DNA from: Todiramphus chloris collaris
Taxonomy: Eukaryota > Chordata > Aves > Coraciiformes > Alcedinidae
Length of the DNA: 64,000 nt
Direction of reading: 5' to 3'
Assembly: GCA_025345505.1 (NCBI GenBank)
Contig: JANVCC010000047.1
Coordinates: forward strand, 6,473,019 to 6,537,018
Of this stretch, positions 23,156 to 35,582 are shown piece by piece. The position numbers were made by a program, and so were the translations under genes. The notes under the pieces were generated by a model, which saw nothing but the letters and a program-made list of their open reading frames with translations, was not told where the DNA came from and ran no database searches. Position 1 is the first letter of the stretch. Every line of letters starts with the position of its first letter.

Positions 23156-23520
23156 CAGAGCCCTGGGAGCAGAGGGGCAGGATCCCCCCCTCCCCTGCTG
23201 CCCACGCTGCTGGGGGTGCAGCCCAGGGTGCCAGTGCCTGCTGGGTGCCAGCGCACGGGGCCGGCTCAGCTCCAGCTGCTCACCCCCAGCACCCACAAGT
23301 CCTTCTCCCCAGGGCTCTCTCCAGCCCTTCACCCCCAGCCTGGGCTGATACTGGGGGGTGCCCCAACCCAGGCACAGGACCCTGCACTTGGCCATGCTGA
23401 ACCTCAGGAGGTTCACAGAGGCTCACTTCTCAAGCTTGTCCAGGTCCCTCTGGCCAACATCCCATCCCTCAGGCCTGTCAACCCCACCACTTAGCTTAGT
23501 GTCACCTTTCCAGCCCCAGT
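22617..23520 (-). mobile_element. CR1 LINE, longest copy in the window
   Basis: Minus-strand CR1 beginning gtcatgggatggtttgggtg and extending about 900 bp. The right half is GC-rich, and the copy contains a pure (TC)n expansion at 23116-23153. The right-hand limit is estimated. Confidence 0.88.
23116..23153. repeat. (TC)19 microsatellite inside a CR1
   Basis: About nineteen uninterrupted TC units, flanked by CR1 sequence on both sides, so the expansion came after insertion. Confidence 0.92.
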
Positions 23521-23990
23521 AACTTCAGTAACTATGGGAAGCACAAGTATAGATGCTGTGTTAGTGGGATGTACATATGGAATACGAAGAAGTCAGTCGT
23601 TGTGCTCTTCTGGATGTCAGTAAAATACTAATGGAACTATGACTGTGCCATGTTTGGACTAAAGACAGAAACTGAAGTTGTCAGAAAACAAAACCAAGAT
23701 GCAACATAAACAGACAATCTGGAGAACATAATTTCCAAGGAAAGATCAACAAATTAGCACATTCAGTGTCACTGTAACTCTTGTTGTTCTTCCTGAATAA
23801 TCAACTATATTACAAGAGTGGGGAAAAAAACCAAACAAACCAAAAAACTCTACATTTCACAATGAAATGAATTTTCTTTTTAAAGAGATGTTTATGAAAA
23901 ATTCCCTTTTCTCTCTCTATAGACTGGTAAGGTGGAAAAGTGCAAAAGCAGCACTTGCCTGTTCTTATTCTGACAACCACATCAGGGGTT

Positions 23991-24056
23991 ATTTTAAAAT
24001 AACCAGATTAATTAAATAAATTAACCAAAATTGAAATAATGCTATTTAAGCAGTCT
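23991..24056 (+). repeat. Exact 66-bp dispersed duplication, copy 1
   Basis: Begins attttaaaataaccagatta and ends atttaagcagtct. All 66 bases recur at 26417-26482 in the same orientation. Confidence 0.95.
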
Positions 24057-26004
24057 AAAGAAGTGATGGATTTTCAACCAAACTATGTATTTTGATTAGG
24101 CTTCAAATAAGAGAACTTATGTTAAAAGGTCCAGAAAATTCTTCTTCTTCTACCATCTGCTCACCAGTTTTAATCCAAGTTTGCATGTAGAATCCTTTGT
24201 AAGATTAAATGATTTAAGGGTTTAAAGATTTTGTTTATACTGCAAAATTTGCAGTATAAATTTGACTGCACTATCTATATATATTGTATTAGCTTTTTGG
24301 GGTTGCTCTGATCAAAGAAAGGGGATGTGCCCTCAGTTTAGTATTAAATACTAATTTATTGTATCAGCTTCTTGGGAAAAAACACTAATTTAAATCAAAA
24401 TTTAGATAAACGGGAGGACTGGAATTGGTCTAGATTTTTATGGGACATGAGAAATGCCATTTGATTTCAGTCTTGCCAAAATTGACTGGCTGTAAAATGG
24501 ACTTTATGTATAGTTTTGTAGGAATCAAATTAAAATAATTATTTCCAAATTAAGTTGACATTCAGTTTGGTTGTCCATGTTTGTTATCACATGGTTTCTA
24601 AACAATATCTAAACAACAACAAAAAAAAATATGGCAAGAAGGTGCAGAAGTTGGAATTGTGGGGGGTAATTTTTACAGATATAAAGAAGAAAACAAAAGA
24701 TGCTATCTTATTTTATGAATTAATACTCTGGAAATAGAAACAAAACAGCTCCAATGATAGAAAGCTCTAAAAATTAGGTATTCCCATTCTTTGACCAATT
24801 TACCCCCCTAAACAGGACAAACCACAATTATCACAGGGTTTCTACAATTAACTAGAAACTCCAGCATGTATCTTGACGATAAACCATTTATTAAATTAAA
24901 ATATTAATTATTTCAATTTCTATTTTTGTTAACATTTTAATTTAAAAGTAGTTAAAATTTTAGTTTACAATTTACATAAAATTTTACTTTAAAATGTAGT
25001 TAAAATTTTAATTAATTTAACTTAATTTTTTTATCTTAGAGCTACTTTTTCATGGCATTTCTTGATTTTTTTTCACCCAGACACATTTTTGGAATACCTT
25101 ACATCTTCAAAAGCATTTGGGGGAAAAAAACCCAAAAACTAAAAAAAAATTCAAACTCAAAGGTCTGATCATCTGATAAGATGGTAATAACTTTACTGAA
25201 AAGATTTAGGGTCTTCTAAAAATGTGTCTGTGGGAGGAAAATCAAGAAGGAAGGGGAAAAAGGGGGGAAAAAGGAAAAAACCCAGAATATTTTGCTATTC
25301 TCAACTCTGAAAAAAAAGTACCAAAAGGCTATTAAATACAAAACCATCAGGAGAGGATGAAATACATCCTGGAAGTGTAATGGACAGTGGAAAGAATGAA
25401 ATAACACCATGTTTTTTCGTTTTTTCTAGAATCTTTTAAATTATGAATTTAATACATAGCCTTTGATCATTTGTGTGAGTTTTGTCACAGCAGTTCAAAG
25501 TTATGTGCCTTCTATTGCTATACTAATTATTCCTGGCTCCTACTTGAACTGTTTGTTTCATCTCCCAGGTACAACATGTAATAAAAAGATTTTGTAGCGT
25601 GGGCATTGTCTTTTTGTGCCTGTCTAAGTGTCTCCAGTGATCCATCTTGTTTGTGGCAACTGCTACAGCAAGAGAAAAAAGAAATGCACGTTACCTTACA
25701 AGATGTTGTGACACTGAATTGTATCAAGTTGATGGGGGTGAGGAGAGATGACAAAAGATTTTTCAACATAGAAAATGAGGTAAGTGCTAAATATTACTTC
25801 TAAATAAATGTATTTACATTAGGGAAATTGGTTAGGGTCTAATACCAAGCAATAAATTTAATAAAGCTGGAAGCATACTTCAAATTTATACACGGTCTTG
25901 TCAGAATCAAGTGGTATCATGAATAGTGTAAGACTCTAGGATCCTGTAAAACCACTGAAAAACGAGACCTAAAGCCAAGAGTGTTGTTTTGTAACATGAA
26001 TTTC

Positions 26005-26029
26005 AAATTTGGATTTCAAATCCAAATTT
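26005..26029. repeat. Perfect 12-bp inverted repeat (hairpin)
   Basis: The arm aaatttggattt and its exact complement are separated by one base. The hairpin overlaps a 15-bp direct repeat (caaatttggatttca at 26004 and 26023). Function unknown. Confidence 0.85.
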
Positions 26030-26180
26030 GGATTTCATTACATATTCTCTGTACAGTAACAAAAATACATGTAATATCCAGGAGCCAAACCTTCTGCATG
26101 AAATCAATCCTGGGCAAAAATGAAACACATACTGAGGTATGTATTTTTATCTTGCATTTAAATCTATGCATATTATGAGA

Positions 26181-26385
26181 ATTCACAGAATCACAGACTG
26201 GTGGGGCTTGAAAGGAACCTCTGGGTATCACCTGGTCCAACTTCCCTGCTCCATCCAGCAGGGTCACCCAGAGCAGGGGGCCCAGCATTGCAGTGTCCAG
26301 GCGGGTTTGGAATTTGTGCAGAGAAGGAGAATCCACAGCCTCTCTGGGCAGCCTGGGCCAGTCTCTGACACCCTCACAGCAAAAT
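26181..26385 (-). mobile_element. CR1 LINE, 3' end
   Basis: Minus-strand CR1 starting cacagaatcacagactggtg, with the block cagcctctctgggcagcctg near its other end. Confidence 0.9.
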
Positions 26386-26416
26386 ATTATCTGTTTATGA
26401 AAATATTCAAATGTAC

Positions 26417-26482
26417 ATTTTAAAATAACCAGATTAATTAAATAAATTAACCAAAATTGAAATAATGCTATTTAAGCAGTCT
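26417..26482 (+). repeat. Exact 66-bp dispersed duplication, copy 2
   Basis: Identical to 23991-24056. Sequence on either side differs between the copies. It lies 31 bp beyond the end of the CR1 at 26181-26385. Confidence 0.95.
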
Positions 26483-27252
26483 GTAGGAGAAACTGTAGGA
26501 CTGAGCCTCTGAGAAATGTGGGAAACATGCCTTCTGGTGGCCTTCCCCAGCGTACAGACACTGTTTTGTTATCAACAGAATTATGATGTAGGTAACTAAA
26601 GACCTGGACTCAGAGGTAAGTGCACTCTTGGAATACATTCAGATCCCTCCATCTCAATTTAAAAAGAGTCATGTTAAGAATAGTATTTTGAAGTCTTGAA
26701 ATCAGTTCTAATAGAATATGCTTAAGGTAGGAAGAACTGCGCAGGGTGCAGAAAACGCACCCTGAACAGATCACAGGAGCTTAGACTGAAGGAGAAGTTC
26801 ACTCTCCATGGCTTATTTAGTTAGTCCATAACAGAAGCAACCTCTTGTTTATATGGAGGACAGTACATTTAGCAATCTTTCCCCCTCTCCCTTCCTAAAA
26901 AAAGCTATGAAAGCCTGACAGCCATGTCTCAAATCAAGGCATTTACTTATCAGTTTGCTTATTTTAAATCAGTGGACCTCTAGAGATGAAAAGCAAGATG
27001 TATTACTAAAACAGAAGCAAAAGAATGAGATTAGGAAATGTAAATTAACTACTCTGGCACGCCAGCTCTTGCTAATGAGAGGATGAAAACCTATCAGCCT
27101 GAGATGCAACGATCAGAAGCAAGCAAGCAACTTTCACACTTGGCATCCTCTTTTATAGGAAAAAAATTAATCTATATAAAAACATATACAATTAATTAAA
27201 TTCGGACTTATTTTACCAACAAGTAATTAGTTAAGGAAATAAAAAGGTTCTA

Positions 27253-27402
<150 letters not shown>

Positions 27403-30245
27403 CTAATATAAATAAAAAGTATACTAAGTAATTTTTGCATAAAGCAGAACAGTCTTAGAACGTACACAGACCGAAAAGACTGCGATGTGAGAATCGAGGT
27501 GCGGAAGGGTGGGTATTATTACAGTGTTTGATCAAAACCTTTGAAAGTAACCTTATGAAAAACAGTCAATGGCATTTCTTGCTTTTTAAAATTAGTATTT
27601 ATCGTGTTATATCTACTTCCAGAGAGATCACAGTAGAACTGTGGTTCACTGTTAGAGCCTTGATTAATAAGCAAAGGCACAACATAAACTAGAGAAGAAT
27701 TTACTAAGTCTTAAGGACAATCCCCATTTCTTTCCCTGACTGTAACATAATAATCACATTAAAAGCACATTAAAAGCCCACACTGCAATTCATACTGTGA
27801 ACAGTAACAAGAAAAATCCCCTCTAACAACCCTCCCCTGCCACCACCCCCACCCTGTAATCCATCCACGCAGAACTCCCTTCCTATTTCAGCAAGAATAA
27901 TGGCATAGGGTTTCATTTTCTAAAGCAAAATGTATTAAGAACTTAGAAAACCTATGAAAGGAACTTTTTTAACTGGTATCAAGTTTAGAAAAAATAGCTA
28001 CGAGTGATTTGGAATTTTTAGCTGCATTAATCTGGTGTGTTTGGCTTGTAAAACGTATTTCACAATAATCAGAGAACAACTCAGGTGAGCACTGTGTTAA
28101 CTTCTCTTTGATTACTTGACAATGTCAGAGGTCAGAGTATGTAAAAGACAGCAGGTTAGCGAGAAGGCTGCTTGAGAGAACCCTCTGCAAACCCCAGCTT
28201 TTTGGCCAACCACTAAAGATGCACTGTAGAGACGTAACTTCTGTCCATCACATGCTGCAGAACACATTGCCCAGCTATGGCAGCTATCGTGACTCCACAG
28301 CTTTGTATGGTTCCAAACAGATTCATTTGCTAAAGGTACAAGAGGCACATCCACTGACTTGCCAACCAGGGAAAGACAAAAGGCTGCTCCTTGGTACTTT
28401 GGAAGTAAAAAGTTACAAGTTTATTCTAATTAAAGGAAAACTAGAAAATAATTCCAAGTAATGGTACTATTCTTGAAGGCACCTTTCTTTTTTTTTTAAA
28501 AAAAACCAAGCACAGGTAAAAAGAGTAGTTTGATTATAGCATCTGAGGTCCCAAGTTTGAACTCAAGGAAAATTCTGTGTAATTCTGTATAGTAACTGTT
28601 GCCAAAAGGGTGAGGCAGAAGTGGCTACAAAAAGAAGCTGCAAACAAACTCTACGACAAACATTTGTACCATGGAAATCACAAAGAAGGGTTTCATCTCC
28701 ATCAGGAGAAATCCTGAAGTAAAACATTGATGCTCCCAGAGAAAATCTATCTTCTCTCTGAGGTTGGAAACCTGAAGAAACAAAAAAAGCCAAACCCCAA
28801 ACCAGAAGGCAGAATAAAACCCACGCACCACCACAACTAAAACCAACCCTCCTCCAAAAAACCCGAGGAAACAGCAAACGCCCCCCCCACACACACCTTT
28901 TTCTTACACGATAGAACAAGAAAATCTAAAAATCAAAACCCCTTAAGACTCCCCTGAGCCCTTGGGAGATAAAGTGTCTGTGTTACTACTTTCAAAGAAG
29001 CTCAAACACAACTAATTGATCATTTGCAAAGGTGTCTACAAGTTGACAAGAGCAGATCCAAACTCCATTAAGCCCATTCTGACCTCTTCCACTACTTCCC
29101 ACTTCAGCCCAATCTCACCAGAAGCTCTCCCATCCCATCCCATCTTCCCAACAATCCAATGATTTCTCATATGTCTATAAGTAAATTTCCCCACAATTAA
29201 AAGTTCAAAATTAAATTTTTCTTGCTTTTTTAGAATATTATCTTACATTGGGTACCATGCAATAGAAAGGAACAATAATTTCAAATTCCTAAGCAGGACA
29301 GACTGGATTCAACTTGTTCTGTAGAAAAAAGAAAAGGTTTTGGTAATCCTGAAAAAGAATCACTTTTTTTGGTACTACCCAGTAAAAGATATTGGGAGGT
29401 GCTCCCAAAGAGACACAAGCTGCTTAAATAATTTGATAGCTTTAGGTTTATTCTTATTTTTAAATTGTATTATGTTAATTGTTATGACCGGTGCACCACT
29501 TTTTCTTTGGATAATCATTGAAAATTAATTTGGGGGTGAGCTAATTAAAGAGGAGAGACAGTTCAAAATGCACACTTTGAGATAAATAAAAAGATGCTGA
29601 AAACAGAAGCACAGGCTACATACAGAAAGTGGAAAAAAAAGAGAGTATTTTGTTCCTTAGCTATTGTGGAAATAAACATTTAACCACCACCAGCGGTGGA
29701 CTTTCCAACCCAAAAGATGCGACGCACTGGGTGTTGGAGATGTCATCACAAAGCCAGTGCTCTTTAGTATTTTCAGTGACAAGGCTGAAATAGAGATGCA
29801 GTTAGACATGCAGAGACCAACACAACTGGGAGAGGGAGAAGCAAAGACCACTGGCAAAGGGAGAGTAAAATGAACAAAGAATCTGAAAAACAGTGTAAAC
29901 AGAACACAAAACTGGAAAAGCCAGGAGAAAACCCAGGTTCTGCAAACTAATAAAAATAGTTGACAGTACAATCACAAGAACCCCACATTAAAAGTCAGAA
30001 AGCTCTTAACAGCCTAAATATCAAGTAAAGGAAAGCAGGAAAAGGCAGCAAGCCCTGCAGGTTAGAACAGGGATTGGCATTTGAAGAGTGAGCATTCACT
30101 GCTCCAACTACTCCTGGTCATTCTAGCAGCACAGACACCTCCTTTTCAGGGGCCAAAGCAAGGTTCAAAATTCAACACGGACAGACCCAAGTTTAATGCA
30201 ACTTAAAATGAAGCTGATGTCTTTTATAAAGCCACTTGTAAATTG

Positions 30246-30775
30246 GAATCACAGAATCATTTTGGTTAAGAGACCTTTAAGATCACCAAGTCCAACCATT
30301 AACCCAGCACTGCCAGGGCACCACTAAACCATGTCCCTCAGCACCACATCTCCATGGCTTGGAAACACCTCCAGGGATCATGGGGACTCAACCACTGCCC
30401 TGGGCAGCCTGGGCCAGACCTTGACAACCTTTTCAGGGAAGAAATTGATCCTCATGTCCAACCTAAACCTCCCCTGGCACAACTTGAAGCCATTTCCTTT
30501 GTCCTGTCGTTCATTATCTGGGAGAAGAGCCCAAGCCCACCTGGCTCCAACCTCCTGTCAGGGAGCTGTCAAGAGCAAGAAGGTCTCCCCTCAGCCTCCT
30601 CTTCTCCAGGCTCAACAAGCCCAGGTCCCTCAGCTGCTCCTCACCACACTTGTGCTCTAGACCCTTCCCCAGCTCTGTTGCCCTTCTCTGGCCATGCTCC
30701 AGCCCCTCGATGTCCTTCTGGGAGTGAGGGGCCCAAAACTGAACCCAGGATTCAAGGTGCAGCCTCAACTTAAAG
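30246..30775 (-). mobile_element. CR1 LINE, 3' end
   Basis: Minus-strand CR1 starting aatcacagaatcattttggt. It contains the complement of the ccatggagatgtggtgctga block, so it belongs to the subfamily at 12520. Confidence 0.93.
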
Positions 30776-32203
30776 TACCTGCAGACTTTCAAAAGAGGTT
30801 CATTAATCTAAAGGGAAAAGTGCTAACCAAATAAAACACTGAAGACATGATAATGTTTGGATACATCAACTACTTCTGCAGAGAAAACAGCATTCCATAC
30901 TCTCCAGGTCCACTACAGTTAGAGAACATTTAAAGGCTTTAGACTGCAACAGGAGACCAGCAAAAGTTATTTATTTACGCTTCTACTAAGTATCTAGCTC
31001 TATGCCAGTCAGCCTAATTAAGTGTCCAAATAAACTGCCCAAGGAGGCTGGAATTCCCAGCAGGCAAGGCTTTAAAGCAAAGATCTGGCAAACAGTTGTC
31101 AAGAGCAGAGTACAGCTTATTCCATTCTAGGGCAGATGGATGAACTGGGTCTGCACGTCTCAACGTTTAATGCATGCCTCGCTGGAGGATGTAGGAACAA
31201 GGAAGAATTTTCTCTGTCAACAAAGCCATACTAGTGCGGCATGATGAGGAACACATTTTTAATCTGTTCAACAGAAACCGTCTCGGAAGGCCTAACAAAC
31301 ACCAGTCTGGACCATTTTGTGATAGCCCGTTCCAGCTCTATTGTCTGGTAGGGCTACAATCGATGACAATACACAAAAGGAGACACCCGAGTGCCATGTA
31401 ATCCAGCAGATGTAGCAAGCCCTGGGAGAACAAGCATTCTTTTTCTGCCTATCAAAGATAATTACATACTGAAGCGTGTTCTGCATGGTATGAAAATGGC
31501 TTTGAGCACTATTGTTGGGCTTTTCTAAGAAGACAGTTCATTCTTACAACCCCAAACGTGTTTCTCCTTTGGACCTTGGATCCATCATTTACTTCCTGAG
31601 TCTTGGCCATGAAAGTTCTGCAGTATAAATTCAGATAAATTAGAATTTCATTATGTTCTTACGCTTATAAAATATCTCACACAAAGCCTAAATGGTCTGT
31701 CTGCTGTACACACTCTTAGTATTTTATTTATTTTATGCTCCCAAGAAGAGCAACTGAAATAAAAATACACATACCCTAAAGCATATATGATATAAACTCA
31801 GGATATTAACAGAAATGTTATTCCTACTGATTTTTTTTGGAGCTCTCAGAAGATCTGAACACATAGCAGATCCACAGAGCTATTTACTGGCTGCTAGAAC
31901 AGCGTAACAAGCATTTGCTTCCACTGGACAAGCATCAAAGACTAAGTCTCAACAACAGTAACTTTACTACATTCCTCAGTCAACAGCCAAGAGCATCCAA
32001 CCAGTAAGAGCTAAACATGGTAGCAACTATGGAAGGGAAAACCAAATCCTGCAAGTGTTTTTCTCTTTTACCTTCGTATATTAACCACTGGAAATCTTTC
32101 ACTATTTAGGCCATAACAGTTTTTATTGTGAGAATTATTATTATTATTATTTTTTGAGGGGTTTTGGGGAGTGGCGTCCTTTCACCTCACTGTTTTATTT
32201 ATA

Positions 32204-32455
32204 GAATTACAGAATCATTTTGGTTGGAGATCTTTAAGATCATCAAGTCCAACCATTAACCCAGCACTGCCAGGGCACCACTAACCCATGTCCCTCAGCA
32301 CCACATCTCCATGGATTTGAAACCCCTCCAGGGATCATGGGGACTCCACCACTGCCCTGGGCAGCCCGGGCCAGCCCTTGAGGGGAAGACATTGTTCCTC
32401 ATGTCCAACCTAAGCCTTCCCTGGTGCAACCTGAGCCCAGCTCCTCTTGTCCTTA
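32204..32455 (-). mobile_element. CR1 LINE, 3' end
   Basis: Minus-strand CR1 of the same subfamily as 30246-30775, truncated after about 250 bp. Confidence 0.92.
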
Positions 32456-32699
32456 TTTTTAAGATGGACTGTTTTGTATGAACACTACCTCACATTAGGC
32501 CTCCTCTGCCCACAATGCATCTATGAACATGTAAGGCAACACCAATAATTAAACTACCTCTCTTCTGTTCATTTGCAGTCACAGAGATTAAACTCCAAAG
32601 ATGTTTCTGCTTCAGTAACAGCCACAGAAGTATAAGCAAGTTTACGCAGCAAAGCGCAGAAGTGGTTTGACTGTATGATTCTACAGAAACAGCAGGAAA

Positions 32700-32890
32700 A
32701 AGCAACAGGACAAGGGGTGATGTTTTTTCACTAGAAGAGGGAGATTTAGACTGGAGAGAAGGAAGACATTTTTGACACTGAGGGTGGTGAGACCCCAGCC
32801 TAGGTTGCCCAGAGAGGTGGTGGCTGCCCCATCCCTGGCACCATTGCAGGTGAGGTTGGCCGGGGCTCTGAGCAACCTGCTCTAGTTGCA
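32700..32890 (+). mobile_element. CR1 LINE, left part of an interrupted copy
   Basis: Plus-strand CR1 that breaks off after agcaacctgctctagttgca. Its continuation resumes at 33154. Confidence 0.9.
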
Positions 32891-33153
32891 CATCATAGAA
32901 TGGCTAGGGATGGAAGGGACCTCCGAAGGTCATCTAGTCCAGCCCCCCTGCAGTAAGGAGGGATACCCTCAACTAGACCAGGCTGCTCAGAGCACTGTCC
33001 AACCTCACCTTGAGTATGTCCAGGGATGGGGCCTCAACCACCTTCCTGGGTAGCCTATTCCACTGTTCTACCACCCTCAATGTAAAGGACTTCTTCCTGA
33101 TATCCAATCTAAATCTACTCTTCTCTCATTTAAACCCATTAACTCTCATCCTT
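32891..33153 (-). mobile_element. CR1 LINE inserted into another CR1
   Basis: Minus-strand CR1 from catcatagaatggctaggga to about aacccattaactctcatcct, lying exactly between the two halves of a plus-strand copy. No clear target-site duplication is seen, as is usual for CR1. Confidence 0.88.
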
Positions 33154-33238
33154 AGATGTCCCTGCTCAGTGCAGGGAGTTGGACTAGATGACCTCAAAAG
33201 GTCCCTCCCAACCCAAATCAGCCTATAATTCTATGATC
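33154..33238 (+). mobile_element. CR1 LINE, right part of the interrupted copy
   Basis: Resumes with gatgtccctgctcagtgcag and ends in the tail ataattctatgatc. It completes the copy begun at 32700. Confidence 0.9.
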
Positions 33239-35444
33239 TTCTACTTGAACGTTCTGGCAGAAGAGCTACACATCTCCATTTCAGATGTCCTGACTTCGCA
33301 GAGATTGCAGGGTATGGGCCTTCCATGGCTCAGCAGATCTCAGTGCTGCTGCTATTAGCAGAGAGAGCTGAGTTGATGGGCTCAGAGGCAGATTACTGGA
33401 GAGGAAGGTGTCAAGACAACCCGGGAATGCAGAACTGTGCACAAGGATCACTGCTAAGGCAGCTCCTTTGGCAGCGGTCACAGATTCAATGTCTGCTCTG
33501 GAAACTAGCACCGATTTCCTACAACAGCAAGAGACAGGGAGAGGAAGTGAAGGGGAGTCAGAGAATGGAAAAGGAGAAGAGGCCTCACAAGTAAACTCTT
33601 CATTTGGATTGATTTATTTTTAATTTTTGATTTTTTTTTTTTTTAAACCTCAAATTGCAGGGTGATTTGTATGTTAAATTGAAAGCTTAGGAAGGAATCT
33701 GCACTATAAGAATAAGATAAGCTATTTCTATATGCCCGAACCTACAAATAAATGTGTTTCAAGCATTTCAAGACACATCTTTAGCCATGAAACAGGGAAA
33801 AGGAAAGTTAAATATGTACAGGTTCCAGCAAACCCACTAGTTTTGCTTTGATGAAAGCGAGCAAAAGATGGCAATTTGTTTTAACCTGTGTTATAGATTT
33901 TTTGAAATTTATTTTTAAAATTATAAACACAAAGAAAGCTTAAAAAAAATGACTTGTTAGATTTCCAACTGTGAGCAGCTGTTGATTATGTCTTTGAGAT
34001 TTTCCTGTGTTGAAAGTTGGTGTTTTTTTCCAGAAATATTGAAGTGTCAAGAGAATGAGAGTTTATGAAGCCAGAAATTTTTTTTTTTTGGTTAAATAAG
34101 CTAAAATCTTCATAAAATGTAACTTATTTACAAGTATTTAAAAAGAATGAAGTATTTTACAACACTCTCGCTGCAATAGCCTTTCTGTTCTTGCTGCTTG
34201 TAGGCACCAGACATTTCCCCCTCTTTCCCAGTACTGAATGGCACTTGGCCATATCCCAAACACAAGGACCAGAACAACAGAAAAATAGAAAACTCAGCAT
34301 TTTTTCATGCCTTTACTAGTAAGGCAATTTCCTTTCCTCATTTTACTCTGTTATCTTCCTCCTCTTATCAAAGCAGTTCATCCCGGGTGGCAGAAACAAC
34401 CACCTTTGCCTCACTTGACTGGGACTCACAAAACAAACTGGGAAGAGACTTAGTCTTACATTTTCTATGAATGTTTTCAGAAGACAAATAGAAGTAAATG
34501 CTGAATCTTCTCATTTTTTTCCTATTTTTTGATCCCTTTGTCTTATATCCCTTCATTAAGTGGTCTTATGGAGAACAGAGACTTCAACATCACAGTAACA
34601 CCGAGTACGACCACACGCACACAATCTCCTTTCCCAGAGAAGATGGTTTTAAACATGATTTGGGAGAGAAATTAATTCTCCATCCTTAGGGCAACATACA
34701 ACTCATCATTCACAACACAGGATATTATTCTGTTACTCATTAGTACCACAGATAAACTCGTTGTCTATTGTGCTAAGCAGACAAAAAAGGAGAGCTGGGT
34801 TATTTGCAACTTGGCTCCAGCAGTTTGAGAACGATGGAATACTTCACACTTCTGAAGAACAGACCACCCGACAGTATTACTGGAGGTCCCCCATATTCCT
34901 TCACTCCCCAACACTCAAAAATGGACTCAAAATTTTTTTTAAGTGGGCTCCCTTGTTACTATTCTGCAGCATTTGGCTTTCAAGTTCTCTGAACAGAGGG
35001 AAAAAAAATCCTGGAGTTACAAAAAAAATAAACTCGTTTGTTCATTGCTCTGTGCTCTGTCATGGGCTTTCAGAAACATTTCATGTGTTTGTTATAGAGA
35101 GTAAGACACCCAAATTAAATAAAATATGAACCATTGTTCTTGTGAGTGTATAAAGACTTCATATGATGTAAGGATATGGTAACTGCACTAACTTACATTA
35201 AATAAACCCCACGCATCCAGCTTCCTTTTGAATTGAGCTGCACATTACAACAAAAGGCATACATTCTGTTCCCTAGTTTAATTTACAGTTAAAACTATGT
35301 AAAAACTTAACACTTATTTATTCCTCAAGCTATCGGAATACAGATTCACATTCTTTTCTTCCTATTACAGCAAGAAAAAATGGTGACAGAACACACACTC
35401 TTCATTTCACTGAAACTAAACAGACACAAATATCATTTGATTAC

Positions 35445-35582
35445 CTTTCTTGCAGTTGTTTTTTCCACCATGGTGCTATCACTGTCAGAATTTTCAACTT
35501 GAACTGGTTTTGTAGACACAAATTTGGGCATTTTATAGCTGTTTAGCTAGCTGTATCTTGTATCAGTGGGTTCATCGTGTGT
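35445..35582 (-). CDS. ANKRD12: ANKRD12 exon with the start codon
   Basis: A 138-bp exon: about 51 nt of 5' UTR (acceptor after a T run and cag, at 35582), then the start codon at 35531-35529 and 29 codons to the donor gtaatc after AAG at 35445. The peptide MPKFVSTKPVQVENSDSDST, MVEKTTARK matches the human N-terminus [20 protein letters not shown], which decides the start. An A stands at -3 of the ATG. The coding part is 35445-35531. Confidence 0.96.
35543..35575 (-). promoter_or_regulatory. ANKRD12: Upstream ORF in the ANKRD12 5' UTR
   Basis: In the same exon an ATG at 35575-35573 opens a 10-codon frame (MNPLIQDTAS) that stops at TAA, 11 nt before the main ATG. An A stands at -3 of the upstream ATG. 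Such a close, short uORF could lower translation or require reinitiation; this is inference only. Confidence 0.7.

Larger units (their letters stand above)
27403..35444 (-). other. ANKRD12: ANKRD12 intron, 8 kb
   Basis: No exon was seen. It holds a CR1 at 30246-30775, another at 32204-32455 and the nested CR1 pair at 32700-33238. The rest is AT-rich with short homopolymer runs. Confidence 0.82.

Noticed and set aside
22832-23494. 220-codon plus-strand open frame with a Ser/Leu run
   Set aside because: It is the antisense of a CR1 copy and reads through its (TC)n repeat.
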